A DNA stretch of 64,000 bases from Orientallactaga sibirica (GCA_036365145.1 JAEOAD010000015.1:2418001-2482000), one strand, 5' to 3'. Shown: positions 1-11,245, numbered from the stretch's first letter. Program-made: numbers and translations. Notes: a model not told the origin generated them from the letters alone.

Positions 1-56
1 TAGGGTCCTTAGGCTTCGCAGGCATGTGTCTTAACTGCTAAGTCATCTCTCCGGCC
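1..56 (-). mobile_element. tRNA-derived (DIP-type) SINE, 5' head only, cut by window edge
   Basis: Ends with the reverse complement of the family head (…GCTAAGTCATCTCTCCGGCCC). The rest lies outside the window. Confidence 0.75.
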
Positions 57-122
57 CATCATGAAGGGTTTATAGTTACAAAAAAGTCATAAACCAAAGC
101 ATTTTAAATACATTGGTGGATG

Positions 123-290
123 GGGGCTGAGGAGATAGCTCAGTGGTTAAAGGTGCTTGCTTAAGCAAGCAAAGCCTGCCAACCCAGGTTTGATTCCTCA
201 GTACTCATGTTAAGCCAGATGCACAAAGTGGAATATATGTCTTTTGAAGTTCTTTTGCAGTGTCAGGAGACCCTGGCACACCCACACTCT

Positions 291-321
<31 letters not shown>

Positions 322-362
322 CCTCTTTCTCTCACTCTCAATAAGTAAAAAAAAAAAAAATG
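123..362 (+). mobile_element. DIP-type SINE
   Basis: Has the head GGGCTGAGGAGATAGCTCAG, A-box and B-box-like tRNA parts, the body CCAGATGCACAAAG, a CT tract and a poly(A) tail. Confidence 0.85.
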
Positions 363-378
363 TTTTTAAAAAACAATT

Positions 379-530
379 GCCAGGCATGGTGGCACAAATC
401 CCAGCACTTGGGAGGCAAACGTAGGAGGATTGCCATGAGTTTGAGGCCACCCCGAGACTACATAGTGAATTCCAGGTGACCTGGGCTAGAGTGAGACCCT
501 ACCTTGAAAAAAGGAAAAAATGAAAAAAAA
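379..530 (+). mobile_element. B1-like SINE
   Basis: Starts GCCAGGCATGGTGGCAC and ends CTACCTTGAAAAAA, the 7SL-derived family seen throughout the window. Confidence 0.85.
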
Positions 531-560
531 ATCCATTGGTGGAAATATCAGGGAGGCAAG

Positions 561-857
561 TGTAGTGGATTGAATGTAGGGCCCTATAGACTCACATTGA
601 CTTTGTAAGATGTTGGAGTCCAGACTAAAGTGTGTTTGGTGGTGGATCATGTGTGCTGCTCTGAGTTGTAAAATGAACAGTTGGAGTTCTGGCTGCTGTT
701 GATGATGTCTCTGCTTGGATCTATGAAAGTGAGCCAGCTTTTTTCTGCCAAGGATGGTGTTTCCTCTGGATCTGTAAGCCTAAAGTAAACCCTTTTCTCC
801 AATAACCTACTTCTGATTGGATGTTTGTCCAGCAATGCAAAGGAAACTACAACAGCA
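561..857 (+). mobile_element. MaLR-type solo LTR, degraded
   Basis: Begins TGTAGTGGATTGAATG and ends ACTACAACA. The stretch CTGGATCTGTAAGCC followed by AAAGTAAACCC is typical of rodent ORR1/MT-type LTRs near the poly(A) signal. Family assignment is from memory. Confidence 0.5.
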
Positions 858-879
858 AGTTATAGCAAAGAAGGGGAAT

Positions 880-1210
880 ATCTACTATAAGCCTCAGAAG
901 CTAACTGATGACACTCTTAGCTTTTGGGTTGGAAGCTGTTGATCTGTTACTTCACTCTATAATGGTTTCACATAATCACCTGATCATCATGGAATATTAG
1001 GTCAGACACAGAAGTGGATAATAAGTGGCTATTTAAGGGGCTAAAGGTAACCCAATGAAATTTGGCTCTGATCCTGTCCTGTAACATTCTCTCACTCCAT
1101 GATCAACAGAGTTTTTTCAGACTATTTCTTGGTCAAAGTAGGCATAGTGCTTTTTGGAAACTTTGGTTCATAGCCTCAGGTGCTATCTGATGACATTGTT
1201 AGCTTTTTGG
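880..1210. other. No recognisable feature
   Basis: Unique-looking AT-rich sequence with no ORF or repeat that I can assign. Confidence 0.5.
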
Positions 1211-1560
1211 TTTGTGGAAAGTAGTAGTTTGCTAAAACACACCAAAAGTAAGATCCTGTTGCTGAAGACTCTATATGCTTGGGTGGCAGATCACAAATCA
1301 AGCTGGAGCTGAGCTGTTGGTTGACCAGCTGACAGAATGCTGAAAAAAGCTACATGCATGCAGTCTTATGGGAGAGGGAAGTCATGAAAAGTGTTAAACA
1401 GCAGTGGACCCTGCAAGCCCTAAGACTGGCCAGCCAGGCCAAAGTGCCAACTGGTGCAATAGTGGCATGTCTGTTATGGGGGAAACCCTCTAATTGGACT
1501 GGAGGCCCACTCCAGGGAAGGGAATACATGCCTGGTACTGAAAACCTAGTCAATCTATGC
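1210..1560 (+). mobile_element. L1 3'UTR fragment
   Basis: Matches, in opposite orientation, the L1 3'UTR segment at 2420-2800: both share TTGGACTGGAGGCCCACTCC and CAGCTGACAGAATGCTG. It is a 3'UTR piece without coding sequence. Confidence 0.7.
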
Positions 1561-1561
1561 G

Positions 1562-1745
1562 AAGCCTAAGAATTCAGGTTCAATTTGGCAGAACCCATGT
1601 AATCCAGATGCACAAGGTGGTACATGCTTCTGGAGTTCATTTGCAGTGGCTAGAGGCCCTGGTGTGCCCATTCTCTCTCACATGCCTCTTTCTCTCTCTC
1701 TCTTTCTCTTTCAAATAAATGAATAAAATTTTAAAAAATTAAAAA
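1562..1745 (+). mobile_element. DIP-type SINE, head degraded
   Basis: The body CCAGATGCACAAGGTGG and TGCAGTGGCTAGAGGCCC, the CT tract and the A-rich tail are present. The tRNA head is poorly preserved. Confidence 0.75.
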
Positions 1746-1839
1746 TAATAAAAGCCTATGGCTGGAGAGGTCATGAGCACTAGGAGAGTAATGCCTGCTG
1801 TTGTCTGGCTAAATGTATATATTATGCTCACCAAACTGC

Positions 1840-3638
1840 CCTGTTATAAGCATTTTTTAAATGTTTTCCTTTTTTGACATTGTTCCTAATTGTAGACAAT
1901 ATCCCATGGTACTTCCCTCCCTCCACCCACTTTCCCCTTTGAAATTCCACTCGCTATCATATCCCCTCCTCCTCTCAATCAGTCTCTCTTTTCATTTTAA
2001 TGTCATCATCTTTTCCTCCTATTATGATGGTCTTGTGTAGGTAGTGTCAGATACTGTGAGGTCATGGATATCCAGGCCATTTTGTGTCTGTAGGAGCACG
2101 TTGTAAGGAGTCCTACCCTTCCTTTGGCTCTTACATTCTTTCCACCATCTCTTATGCAATGGACCTTAGGCCTTGGAAGGTGTGTTAGAGATCTTTCAGT
2201 GCTGAGCACTCCTCTGTCCCTTCTTCTCAGCACCATGGTGCCTTCTGAGTCATCCCAAGGTCACCACTATCTGAAAAGAGAAGTTTCTCTAACCAAAAGT
2301 GAGAGTAGCATTAATATATGGGTATTAACATTAAGAGAAGTGCTTACTGGGCAGTTTTGTGAGCATAGTATATACAACATTTATCCAGACACCAGCACCC
2401 CTAGGTCTCATGACTACCCCTGTTGTAGGTTTTCAGTACCCAGGATGTATTCCCTCCCATGGAGTGGGCCTCCAGTCCAATTAGAGAGCAGTTGGTTTCC
2501 CCCATAACAGACATGCCACTATCTCATCCCACTGGCTCATTTGGCCTGGCTGGCCAAATTTAAAGCTTGCAGTATTCACTTTTGAGTTTCTTCACTGGTG
2601 TTTTATCTCTCCCATTAAACCGCATGCAGAATAGCTTTTTCCAGCATTCTGTCAGCTGGTCCACAAGGAGGAGGCTTTCAGCTCAGCTCCAACAGGATTT
2701 CTCAGTGACCTTGCAGCCCAAGTATGTGGTGTCTTCAGCAATAGGGTCTAACCATCTATTCCTGGTGGGAAACCAAGGGCCTTGCCAATGCCTATAATGT
2801 TTTGGGGGTATGTGTGACCTCCCTGGCCAACAACTCACCAGAAGGTATCCCATCCCTGGCACTGAAAGTTTTCTAGTAACAATATATGGCTCCTGAGTGT
2901 TCCATTGGCTGGAAAAGTAAGTTTCCATATGACTAATTTATATCCTCTTAGATTTTGATTAGTCCTCCTTCCACCTTTACTCAATCTCTTCCCCTGACCT
3001 CACTTAGGCCTTTTCACCCCCATTAATATGTTCTCCTCCTTACATATATATAAAACCATCCTATTAAGAACCCCTCCCTTTCTATTCCCTTTATATCCCC
3101 TTTCTAGCTTATTGGCTTCTGTGACTGACTTTTATTCCTACTCACATAAAAGTTCAATCATTTGTAGCTAGGATCTACATATGAGAGAGAACATGTGATG
3201 TTTGGCTTTCTGGGCCTGGGTTACCTCACTAAGTATAATCCTTTCCAGATCCATCTATTTTCTAGAAAATTTCATAACTTCTTTTTTTGGGGGGTTTTGC
3301 GAGGTAGGGTCTCACTCTGGCTCAGGCTGACCTGGAATTCACTATGTAGTCTCAGGGTGGCCTCGAACTCTTGGCGATCCTCCTACCTCTGCCTCCCAAG
3401 TGCTGGGATTAAAGGTGTGCACCACCATGCCTGGCTCATAACTTCATTTTTCTTTACTGCTAAGTAGAACTCCATTGTGTAAATGTGCCATATCTTCATT
3501 ATCCACTCATCAGTTGAGGGATATCTAGGCTGGTTCCATTTCCTAGCTATTGTGACTAGAGTGGCAATTAACATGGTTGAGCAAGTATTTCTAAGGTAGT
3601 GAGATGAGTCCTTAGGATATATGCATAAGAGTGGTATA
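1840..3638 (-). mobile_element. L1 3' end (ORF2 tail plus long 3'UTR), interrupted by a SINE
   Basis: On the - strand, 3638-3440 encodes the ORF2 tail motif IYTMEFY. This is followed by the 3'UTR down to about 1840 with an A-rich end. A B1-like SINE splits it at 3276-3438. It is 5'-truncated and inactive. It faces away from the L1 fragment that starts at 3639. Confidence 0.8.
3276..3438 (-). mobile_element. B1-like SINE inside L1
   Basis: Reverse-orientation element from TTTTTTTGGGG to GCACCACCATGCCTGGC. The phrase TTTCATAACTTC occurs just before it and ATAACTTCATTT just after, a probable target duplication (ATAACTTC). Confidence 0.85.
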
Positions 3639-4417
3639 GCAAAGTACTCATTGGAGAAAAGATAGCCTCTTTAGCAAATGGTGCTGGGAAAACTGGATAT
3701 GTATCTGTAGAGGGATGAAAATAGATCCTTATCTCTCTCCATGCACAAGAATTAAGTCCAAATAGATCAAAGACCTTAACATCAGACCTGAAACTCTGAA
3801 ACTGCTAGAGAAAAAAGTAGGGGAAACTCTTCAACATATTGGTCTTTGCAAAGACTTTCTGAATATAACCCCAATTGCTCAGGAAATAAAACCACAGATC
3901 AACTGCTGGAACCTCATGAAATTACAAAGCTTTTGTACAGCAAAGAACACTGAACAGAGCAAAGAGGCAACCTACAGAATGAGAGAAAATCTTTGCCAGC
4001 TATACATTTGACAGAGGATTAATATCTAGGATATACAAAGAACTCAAAAAAAATTAAATAAGAAATCAAACAACCCAATTAAAAATGGGCTATGAAACTA
4101 AATCGAGAGTTCTCAGAAGAAGAAATACAGATGGCATCTAAAAAAAAAATGTTCCACATCCCTAGTCATCAGGGAAATGCAGATTAAAACTACGTTAAGA
4201 TTCCATCTCACTCCTGTCAGATTGGCTACCATCATGAAAACAAATGACTATAAATGCTAGAGAGGATGTGGAAAAGAGGAACCCTTCTACACTGTTGATG
4301 GGAATGCCTTCTTGTCCAGCCATTGTGGAAATCAGTGTGGAGGTTTATACCACTCCTAGGCGTATATCCTAAGGATTCATCTCACTACCTTAGAGATATT
4401 TGCTCAACCATGTTTTC

Positions 4418-4602
4418 TTTCTTTCTTTTTTTTTCTTTTCTTTTCTTTCTTTCTTTCTTTTTATAAGGTAGGGTCTCACTGTAGCCTAGGCTGATCTGGA
4501 ATTCACTCTGTAGTCTCAGGCTGGCCTCAAACTCACAGCCATCCTCCTACCTCTGCCTTCCAAATGCTGGGAGTAAAGGCATACACCACCATTCCCAGCT
4601 AT
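4418..4602 (-). mobile_element. B1-like SINE
   Basis: Reverse element with a TTTCTTTC-type tail, TAGGGTCTCACTGTAG and the head CACCATTCCCAGCT. Confidence 0.8.
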
Positions 4603-4650
4603 AAGCACTTTTTAGTTGTTTATACCCATATCTTAATGCTACTCTTTTTT

Positions 4651-4788
4651 TCAAGGTAGCATCTAACTCTAGCTCAAGATGACCTGGAATTTATGATGTA
4701 GTCTCAGGCTGGCCTCAAACTCTCAGTGATCCTCCCACCACTGCCTCCCAAGTGCTGGGATTAATGGCCTGTGCCACCATACCCAGCT
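4651..4788 (-). mobile_element. B1-like SINE
   Basis: Reverse element ending ACCATACCCAGCT. It is followed by a repeat of TTAATGCTACTCTT that also precedes it, a clear target duplication. Confidence 0.85.
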
Positions 4789-5135
4789 ATTAATGCTACT
4801 CTTACTTTTGGCTATCCAAGGCTTGGGATCCATTGCAGAAGAGGGGTGGGAAGAATGTAAGAGCCAAAGGAAGGGTAGAAGTCCTTACAATGCAATCTTC
4901 CAGATACAAAACAGCTTGTATATTCATGACTTCACAAGTGCCTGACACTACCTACATGAGACCCTCATAATAGGAAGAAAAGATGATGACATCAAATTAA
5001 AAGAGAGACTACTTAAGAGGGGTAGGGGATATGATGGAGGGTGGATTTGAGAGGGGTAAAGTGGGGGTGGGAAGCTAATTATCATGGCTTATTTTCTATG
5101 ATTATAGAAGGTGTCAAAAGTTTTTTAAAAATAAG

Positions 5136-5872
5136 CATTATCAATGCTAAAGAAAGAATCATACAGAAACACAAAAGGCCTTGGATGGCCAAAAATGTCC
5201 TAGCAAAAATCCTACTGCTGGTGGCACCATCAGGTCATCTGTCCCTTATGAACCTGAACTCTTTGAACCTTCCATTGACATCTAACTGTAGAGCTGATAA
5301 CTCTGCTACAGAAACCAAGACAGAAAATGTGCTTTGAAGCTCCTGTGTTCTGTGGGATTTCTTTCAAAGTGATGAGTTACTAATATGGTAGTCTTCTGTA
5401 TCTGACTTCTCTCAGCATAATGCTTATGGGGTTCAACCAAAAGTTCATTGTTGCATGCATCAAAAAAAAAAAAAAGGTTTCTTGTGATAGTCACATAGAT
5501 CAGACAAGGTGGTGGGCATTATGTGGTTATTAAAGCAGTTATAGATAAACAAGGTAATTTGGCTCTGAACTTACAACATTACAACTCTCCATAATCAGGA
5601 ACTTCGAATTACTCAATCAGCCTTCTAGAATCATAGGTGTGGCTTTCTTCTGGGAACTTCAGTTCACAATCTGCAGTTACCTTGAGTTCCAGGAAGATTA
5701 GAGTCTCACAGGACAGATCACCCCAAATCAGAACAATTATGTACAATGGAGAGGCTATACCTTGGAGCAGATAATCTTATGAGAACTAGACTGGTCCCCT
5801 GGGATGGCTGGTGATGACATTAACAGATTAACATCTACTTATATTAATAACTTCATCAATAATCACCTTGCA
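5136..5872. other. Intergenic, no assignable feature
   Basis: AT-rich sequence with a short A run at 5462-5475. The largest open frame (98 codons from 5041) has no recognisable motif and overlaps L1 3'UTR. Confidence 0.5.
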
Positions 5873-5873
5873 G

Positions 5874-6005
5874 GCTGGGTGTAGTGGCACATGCCTTTAA
5901 TCTCAGCACTTTGGGAGGCAGAGATAGGAGGATGGCTGTGAGTTCAAGGCCAGCCTGGACTAGTCAGACCCTGCCTCAAAAGAGAGAGATGGAGAGAGAA
6001 GGAGG
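5874..6005 (+). mobile_element. B1-like SINE, older
   Basis: GGCTGGGTGTAGTGGCAC start and CTGCCTCAAAAGAGAG end, with several substitutions. Confidence 0.75.
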
Positions 6006-6320
6006 AGGGGAGAGAAGAAGAAAAATTATCACATTTCAGGATGGAGCTAAGATATTGATGGAGAGACCACATCTTGGCTAGGCTACTTAAATTATGTATA
6101 TCTCTGCCCTTGTCCTAATTCTTCCTCTATTTAAACATAAAGCTCATAACTATAAGAGGTATTCCCACTTAGTCAAAAGGGTTTTGTTGCTAAATGTTTG
6201 CTGTAAAGTTGAGACCCTTTTCCTTTTTGGTGAGATTTCTTTGGGGTAAAAGGCAGGTTTTTGTTTTATAAATATAGATTTCTGTTTATTTAATGAAACA
6301 TGTCTCAGTGTTTACCTGTC
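6006..6320. other. Intergenic, no assignable feature
   Basis: AT-rich; nothing recognised. Confidence 0.5.
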
Positions 6321-6326
6321 AGTTTT

Positions 6327-6550
6327 TTTTTTGGAGAGAGTCAGAGAGAGGGGTGGGGGAGAATGGATGTGTCAGCAGCCTCTCAGCCACTGTGAACTAA
6401 CTCCAGACATGTGTGCCCCCTTATGGGCAAGTATGGCATTGCGCCCTTGTGTCACTTTGTGTCTGGCTAAACGTGCGACCTGGAGAATTGAACAGGTGTT
6501 CTTGGGCTTAGCAGGCAGCCACCTTATCTGCTAAGCCATCTCTCCAGCCC
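6327..6550 (-). mobile_element. DIP-type SINE, long-body subtype
   Basis: Reverse element ending GCTAAGCCATCTCTCCAGCCC. The body carries the extra segment GTGCCCCCTTATGGGCAAG and TTGTGTCACTTTGTG found in only some copies. Confidence 0.8.
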
Positions 6551-6717
6551 TATCTGTCAGGTTTTGAAGAACTTCATATATGTACAAAACCTTGGCAAGA
6601 TTCTACAATCTGTATTTGATATAAAGTTACTATTTTATGGAAATGACTCTAACTTTACATTTTCATTCCATCTGTATAAAATCCTTTATAAAATAATGCA
6701 ATTGTTTTTGTTTGTTT

Positions 6718-6877
6718 GGATTTTTTTTTTTTCGGTTTTTCGAGGTAGGGTCTCACTCTGGCCCAGGCTGACCTGGAATTAACTATGTAGTCTCAGGGTG
6801 GCCTTGAACTCACAGCAATCCTCCTACCTCTGCCTCCCGAGTGCTGGGATTAAAGGCGTGCGCCACCACGCCCAGCT
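6718..6877 (-). mobile_element. B1-like SINE
   Basis: Reverse element, well preserved, ending GCGCCACCACGCCCAGC. Confidence 0.85.
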
Positions 6878-6903
6878 TTTTTGGATTTTTTGAGGTATGG
6901 TCT
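6878..6903 (-). mobile_element. Left remnant of a B1-like SINE split by the provirus
   Basis: TTTTTTGAGGTATGGTCT is the tail end of a reverse B1-like SINE. The same SINE continues at 12283 after the provirus. Confidence 0.75.
6898..6903. other. Target-site duplication TGGTCT, left copy
   Basis: The identical hexamer is at 12283-12288. Six bases is the usual betaretroviral duplication length. Confidence 0.8.
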
Positions 6904-7565
6904 TGAAGGTCCTCGGTACTCCCAGGGGTCATTGGCCACCAATGTCCCAGGTGCAGGAGGAGTTGGGAAGCAGGATCTTGGAGCGGGTGAGTGCAACAGG
7001 CAATGAATCACCTGGGAGACAGTCCAATGGGTAGCACTCATTTATTCAAAGGGGAGTGAGTTTATAAACACTTGAGAAAGGTTGAGAAGGCACTTACAGA
7101 TAAGGTGATTGGATACATAGGTTTATGGGTTGCTATCTAATTGGCTGGTGTTGGAAGGCAGAAGTCACAAGGGAGAAGTTTCAAGGGAGATAACAGAAGT
7201 GATGGGAAAAGCTACATGACTTCAGCCACATATTGGATGGCTACAGCTTCAGGGAGACTGTTTACTATCATATAAGGGTCTCTTGGGCAGCTGGCCATAA
7301 GGTCAGGAAGTGTGGAGGATCAGAACCTTAAGCTATGGAATTCTCAGGTACCCTGGGATGGGGGGAGGGCCTGCTGGTTCCATTTCCTCTGGACGAAGAT
7401 GAGGCACACTATGACCTTGCAAAAACCGAGGGCCAGCTCTGTCGCCAGAGTGGGTTCCCAATGATAAAGCCAGCTGCAACCCCCACAGCCCAAGGTTGCC
7501 AGCCATGTCCAACAGACCAGGCCAGCTTCCTCACAGTCCTAGCCCATGTTTAGCAATGCCCAACA
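6904..7565 (-). repeat. 3' LTR of the provirus
   Basis: On the - strand it starts TGTTGGGCATTGC and ends …CCTTCA. It aligns along its length with 11633-12282. Shared landmarks are CTCATTTATTCAAA, GATTGGATACATAGG and CCAGAGTGGGTTCCCAATG. Confidence 0.85.
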
Positions 7566-7583
7566 ACTCCCCCTTTGTTTTTA
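7566..7583 (-). promoter_or_regulatory. Polypurine tract
   Basis: The - strand reads AAAACAAAGGGGGAGT directly before the TGTTGGG start of the 3'LTR, the expected position and composition of a plus-strand primer. Confidence 0.8.
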
Positions 7584-7689
7584 AAATGGGGCAGTGTCAT
7601 CTTGGGTAATTTTTTTGTGGCTTACTGCAGGTCCAGTTAGAGCCAGATGATGTATAAGGACCCAATTGGTCAAGATTTGTTTATATTAT

Positions 7690-9011
7690 TTGACCTCTAA
7701 TTTACCCATACAGAGAATTATGCATAAGGGTAGTAGCAGGGTGCCTGACACCAATATTAGCCAAATGAAAAGCTGAGAAACTGTTTGGGAGATCATTTTT
7801 GCAATGTGCTCTATAAGGCATCAAAAAATCCTTTCGCTACCTTAGCAGGATCACCAAAAGACAAGTGACTATGTGAAATAACAAATATTTCCTTTTGTAA
7901 ACTTTGTAAATCTATGCTGAGATTATTATGATTCCAAATACCCCAAATATGATTTTCAACCTTCCACCATTCAGTAGTGGTCCCATTATAGGGTAGAGGA
8001 GTAACATATATGAATTGTTAATCTGCATGACAGGCCAATTGCATTTGAGCCACCAGATTGGCAACCCATCTTCCTAGATACATAACAGCATCCTCTAGAG
8101 CATCTAACTGGACTAACACCTTTTTATCAATATCTATCTGTGACAAAATGACATTTTTAGCCAGTCCATTAACATGATCAGCTGTCTTCATTGAGTGTGG
8201 TAGGGATATTGCTGCTGTGGTGGAAGAGGCAGTGATGGTGATTGTAGCAATGATCCCCACAATTAGCCATTCTATGAATCTTTTTCATGTTATCAATCTG
8301 TTGAGCTGCTGGAACACTTGAGCTCCAAAGCTGGAGTGCCAGGGCTCAGTCATTTTGACTGGTATGATTAAGTAAGGAGGCCACATGACAATAAAGACTA
8401 CATTGGAGGAGTAGTCTGCAGCTGTGTCTCCCTTTGAACTGATACAATTGGTGATAATACACCAGGTAGAGCTAAGATAGTAAATCCCATGTTGGTGATT
8501 GACCCACCCAGACCCAACTATGAAAAGGTAAGGGGGGCAGACACATCTGAAGCTTAAAATGATTCTCTTTTAGGGTAACTACTACTTTCCATAATTCTGG
8601 TTGAGGTAGCTCTTGGGGGCTCAAGATGGGTGTTATCTCTGATTGTTTGCCTTCCCGTGGACCCAATTGTAATCATAAGTTATATTTATTTTGGTATCCT
8701 CCATCCGTAATTAATGGGTGGTTTGTATACATTATATGACATCCCTCATGATACCTATCACTTGAAAAGCAGATAGGCGGCTCTGCTGTGAGACAGGTCC
8801 AGTTAATTGGGTTAGCCACTTCTTGCAAGAATTCTAGGTCATAATTGGCATTGGTAAGGGAAGCATTGGAAAATATCTTAGGTAAGAGTTCTTCCCAAAG
8901 AGCAGCCCTGGCTAGAGGAGGGTCAGGTACATAAGCCCAATATGCTTGTTGAGTCTGTGCTACTTTTAAGGTCAGGATAGCAAGTAAGGATATAAACAGA
9001 GTCTCTGCCAA
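7690..9011 (-). pseudogene. env: Degenerate env (surface and transmembrane parts)
   Basis: The reading frame opens at 9011 with a short hydrophobic leader, followed by TQQAYWAYVPDPPL, a form typical of betaretrovirus-like surface subunits. It breaks at 8673, resumes at 8666-8472 and then gives a transmembrane-subunit segment at 8260-8018, with a hydrophobic ITITASSTTAAIS stretch resembling a fusion peptide and a heptad region. A further frame at about 8010-7830 carries a tryptophan-rich ectodomain segment (EWWKVENHIWGIWN), and another near 7790-7700 encodes a membrane span. The surface part spans only about 0.7 kb, shorter than usual, so an internal deletion is likely. Several stops and frameshifts make it non-coding. 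Confidence 0.75.
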
Positions 9012-9099
9012 TAGAGGCTGCTGTGAATTTCATACCAGCATGACTCCTTGTTGGCCCAGGGCCTCAACTTGGCCCCAGGTCGGCATGTTTTCCTCCTGG

Positions 9100-9340
9100 G
9101 GGCCTAGGATGCTTCCGTTTCAGTGTCAGATGAGCCATCTCCTGGGTTGGTGGGATTGAATCAGATATTTCTAGCTAGGACCCAGATAGGCCTGGGCTGG
9201 TCCTGTGAAAATAGAAGCAAATCCTCTCCCCATAGTTAGGAAGGAGGCTGGTCCCTTCCATATTCCATCTAAAGGATTTCACCATTGCACCAGAATAGAG
9301 GGGGCAGCTGCTGGTGTGTGCCAATGGAGGGAGATACGGC
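9100..9340 (-). pseudogene. pol: Remnant of pol, integrase C-terminus
   Basis: On the - strand about 9265-9200 reads WKGPASFLTMGRGFASIF, which resembles the integrase C-terminal DNA-binding region of betaretroviruses. Stops occur on both sides. The position directly upstream of env fits. Confidence 0.5.
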
Positions 9341-9415
9341 TGTTGGACATGGTCAAGGATCTTGGGCTGTGGGGATTGCAGCCAGCCTTATCATTGGGAA
9401 CTCACAGGGGGATGC
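9341..9415 (+). repeat. Inverted LTR fragment inside the provirus
   Basis: CTGTTGGACATGGTCAAGG through CATTGGGAACTCACAGG matches the reverse complement of 12165-12232 in the 5'LTR. It is therefore opposite in orientation to the two flanking LTRs. Confidence 0.75.
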
Positions 9416-10740
9416 TGGAAGTTTTTGTATAAGTTGAAAATGTTTAAGGTTATCAGGACTACTGCCACTGCAAACAATCTCCAAATGAATGTTCTATTAT
9501 GTGCATCTAGCTTTGCAACTAAGCACGTTTAACTGATGAGCCAGAAAGAAATATTTTCAATCTCCAAATCAATTTCATAGAACTATAGTGAATTCCAAAC
9601 ATACACAAAATTTCATGACTCAGTCTATAACTACTCAACCCTTAATCAACTCTATAATTCTGCCTGTGTTACTCTGGTAAACTTGTTCAATAATGAAGTA
9701 AGTTAAATCTAAAGTAATTAAAATTGCAATTGTTGGAGGAATTGAAGAATTATATCTTAAATCACAACATAATTTTTTTAGAATTTTCCTTACTGCTTAA
9801 ATAGTTTTTAAGTGTATGACAGATAAATACTGTTTAATGTCTCCAAATGTGGTCTATTTACCTTATAAAATAAGAAAAGAGAGTAGATAATTTTTCTGAG
9901 AGATTTTTTTGAGGCAGGGTTTTAACTGTGTGAGAGAATTAAATACTAATGAGCCAGTTTTAACCTTAAGAGATAGTTAAAACATTGACAAATAGAGGAA
10001 CTTAACTAACTTGGTTGGGTACTCTAAATTCAGTCTCTCATAACCATTATCATGACCAGATTAACATCAGCAAGTTAAAGTTTTAAGTTTACAACCTGAA
10101 TACCATAGTAACCTGCTACCAGACAGGGCCATGCTTTGTTAGTCTGATGTAAGCCCTAGGTTAATAATCATCATATATATCAAGAAGTCTGTAATCTGAT
10201 TAAGTACTTTGTCTCTAACCTTTTATTTAAGCTTACTCATATCTTCATCCACATAATTTACTCATACCTTCATGTATATACTTTTACTTTACAATTTATG
10301 TAACCACTCTGTAACAATCATTTTTATCAAACATTTCCAACATTTAAAGTTTCCTCTCCAGTTTATCTTTTTTTAGTCAGTTTATTTCATAACCACCAGC
10401 AAAAACTTTTATTGTCCTTACCATAAGACTTTTAATAAAAGGCCTTTTTAAATAAAAGACTAGGCCAGATTTGACTCATACTACTTATCTAGAATAAACA
10501 TATAGATTTTTATCATTTATTGATTTTGGAACTTTCTTTTTTATAACTTTTCTGAAACACATTTTTTAAATATGAAAGTAGATTCGAACATTATTAGAAA
10601 TTTTCTTACAAATTCAGTATCAAGCAGTTCTAAATTTAAACATAAATCTTGAGACTGTTTTTCTGTTAGTAGTCCCAGAGAAGCACAGAGACAAAATAAA
10701 ACAGTTGCAAATTCTTATAAGAAGTCCCCATCTATTCACA
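9416..10740. other. AT-rich noncoding block inside the provirus
   Basis: About 1.3 kb with no open frame above 60 codons, much richer in A+T than the rest of the provirus. It occupies the place of gag-pro-pol. The origin is unknown: a captured host sequence, a piece of another element, or heavily decayed viral sequence. Confidence 0.55.
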
Positions 10741-11086
10741 GCAATTTGGCATTCACCCAATATGCTACTGGGGCCAGGATCTTGAGATTTCTTGTGCTTG
10801 CAAATCCTAGGCTCTGCAAGCCAGGGAAGCTAAGAAAGAGCTATTTTTTAATTTATCCACCATCTCCTTGTCCACCATACTGGGTGGGTGTGGCTGGAAG
10901 GCTTCAGGCCACCCACATCTGAGCCCACATTGTCAGCCATGGCCCCCAGAGCCTGGGTCACGAACCCAGCAGCAAGCAGGGAGAGAAGCAGGGCCTTTTG
11001 GCCACCACCGCTGACACCACTGGTGGCAGATTTGGGGCAGATAAAAGGGAGTGGGCATAGGGGTGTCTGGGGTAATTGTGTCTGGA
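10741..11086 (-). pseudogene. gag: Possible gag remnant
   Basis: GC-rich sequence downstream of the matrix start on the - strand, with a proline-rich stretch (TPDTPMPTPFYLPQ) in one frame and stops between frames. Assignment rests mainly on position. Confidence 0.35.
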
Positions 11087-11245
11087 TTATATAGATCCCC
11101 AGAAACCATCCAATAGGGCTATTTGAAGGACTTCTCCCCAAAATGAATTGGCCTCTTTTTGAGAGAGTTTTATGCCCCTAACTTTGAGAAGTGCTTTCAA
11201 TCCCCTAATGTGGGATTCCTTTTGATAAGAGGTCGTGTTTCCCAT
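11087..11245 (-). pseudogene. gag: Gag matrix N-terminus, truncated
   Basis: An ATG at 11245 on the - strand begins MGNTTSYQKESHIRGL, with glycine at position 2 as needed for myristoylation. It continues as a basic, leucine-rich sequence like a retroviral matrix domain, and stops after about 52 residues. It lies about 390 bp after the 5'LTR, a normal distance for a gag start. Confidence 0.65.

Larger units (their letters stand above)
3639..5135 (+). mobile_element. L1 3' end (ORF2 C-terminal part plus short 3'UTR), interrupted by two SINEs
   Basis: Sequence from ACAAATGGTGCTGGG-like text at about 3675 through CTCAACCATGTTT near 4413 corresponds to the ORF2 C-terminal region, with frameshifts. 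The 3'UTR resumes after the SINEs to about 5135 and matches the reverse complement of 1850-2350 (shared AAGAGCCAAAGGAAGGGTAG and AAAAGATGATGACAT). No intact ORF remains. Confidence 0.8.

Noticed and set aside
123..220. tRNA gene from the A/B-box-like SINE heads
   Set aside because: The sequence does not fold as a full tRNA and is followed by the SINE body and poly(A) tail.
1840..5135. A single L1 with a twin-priming 5' inversion
   Set aside because: Both halves contain ORF2-tail and 3'UTR sequence, and overlap in content. A twin-primed insertion has only one 3'UTR and no overlap of this kind.
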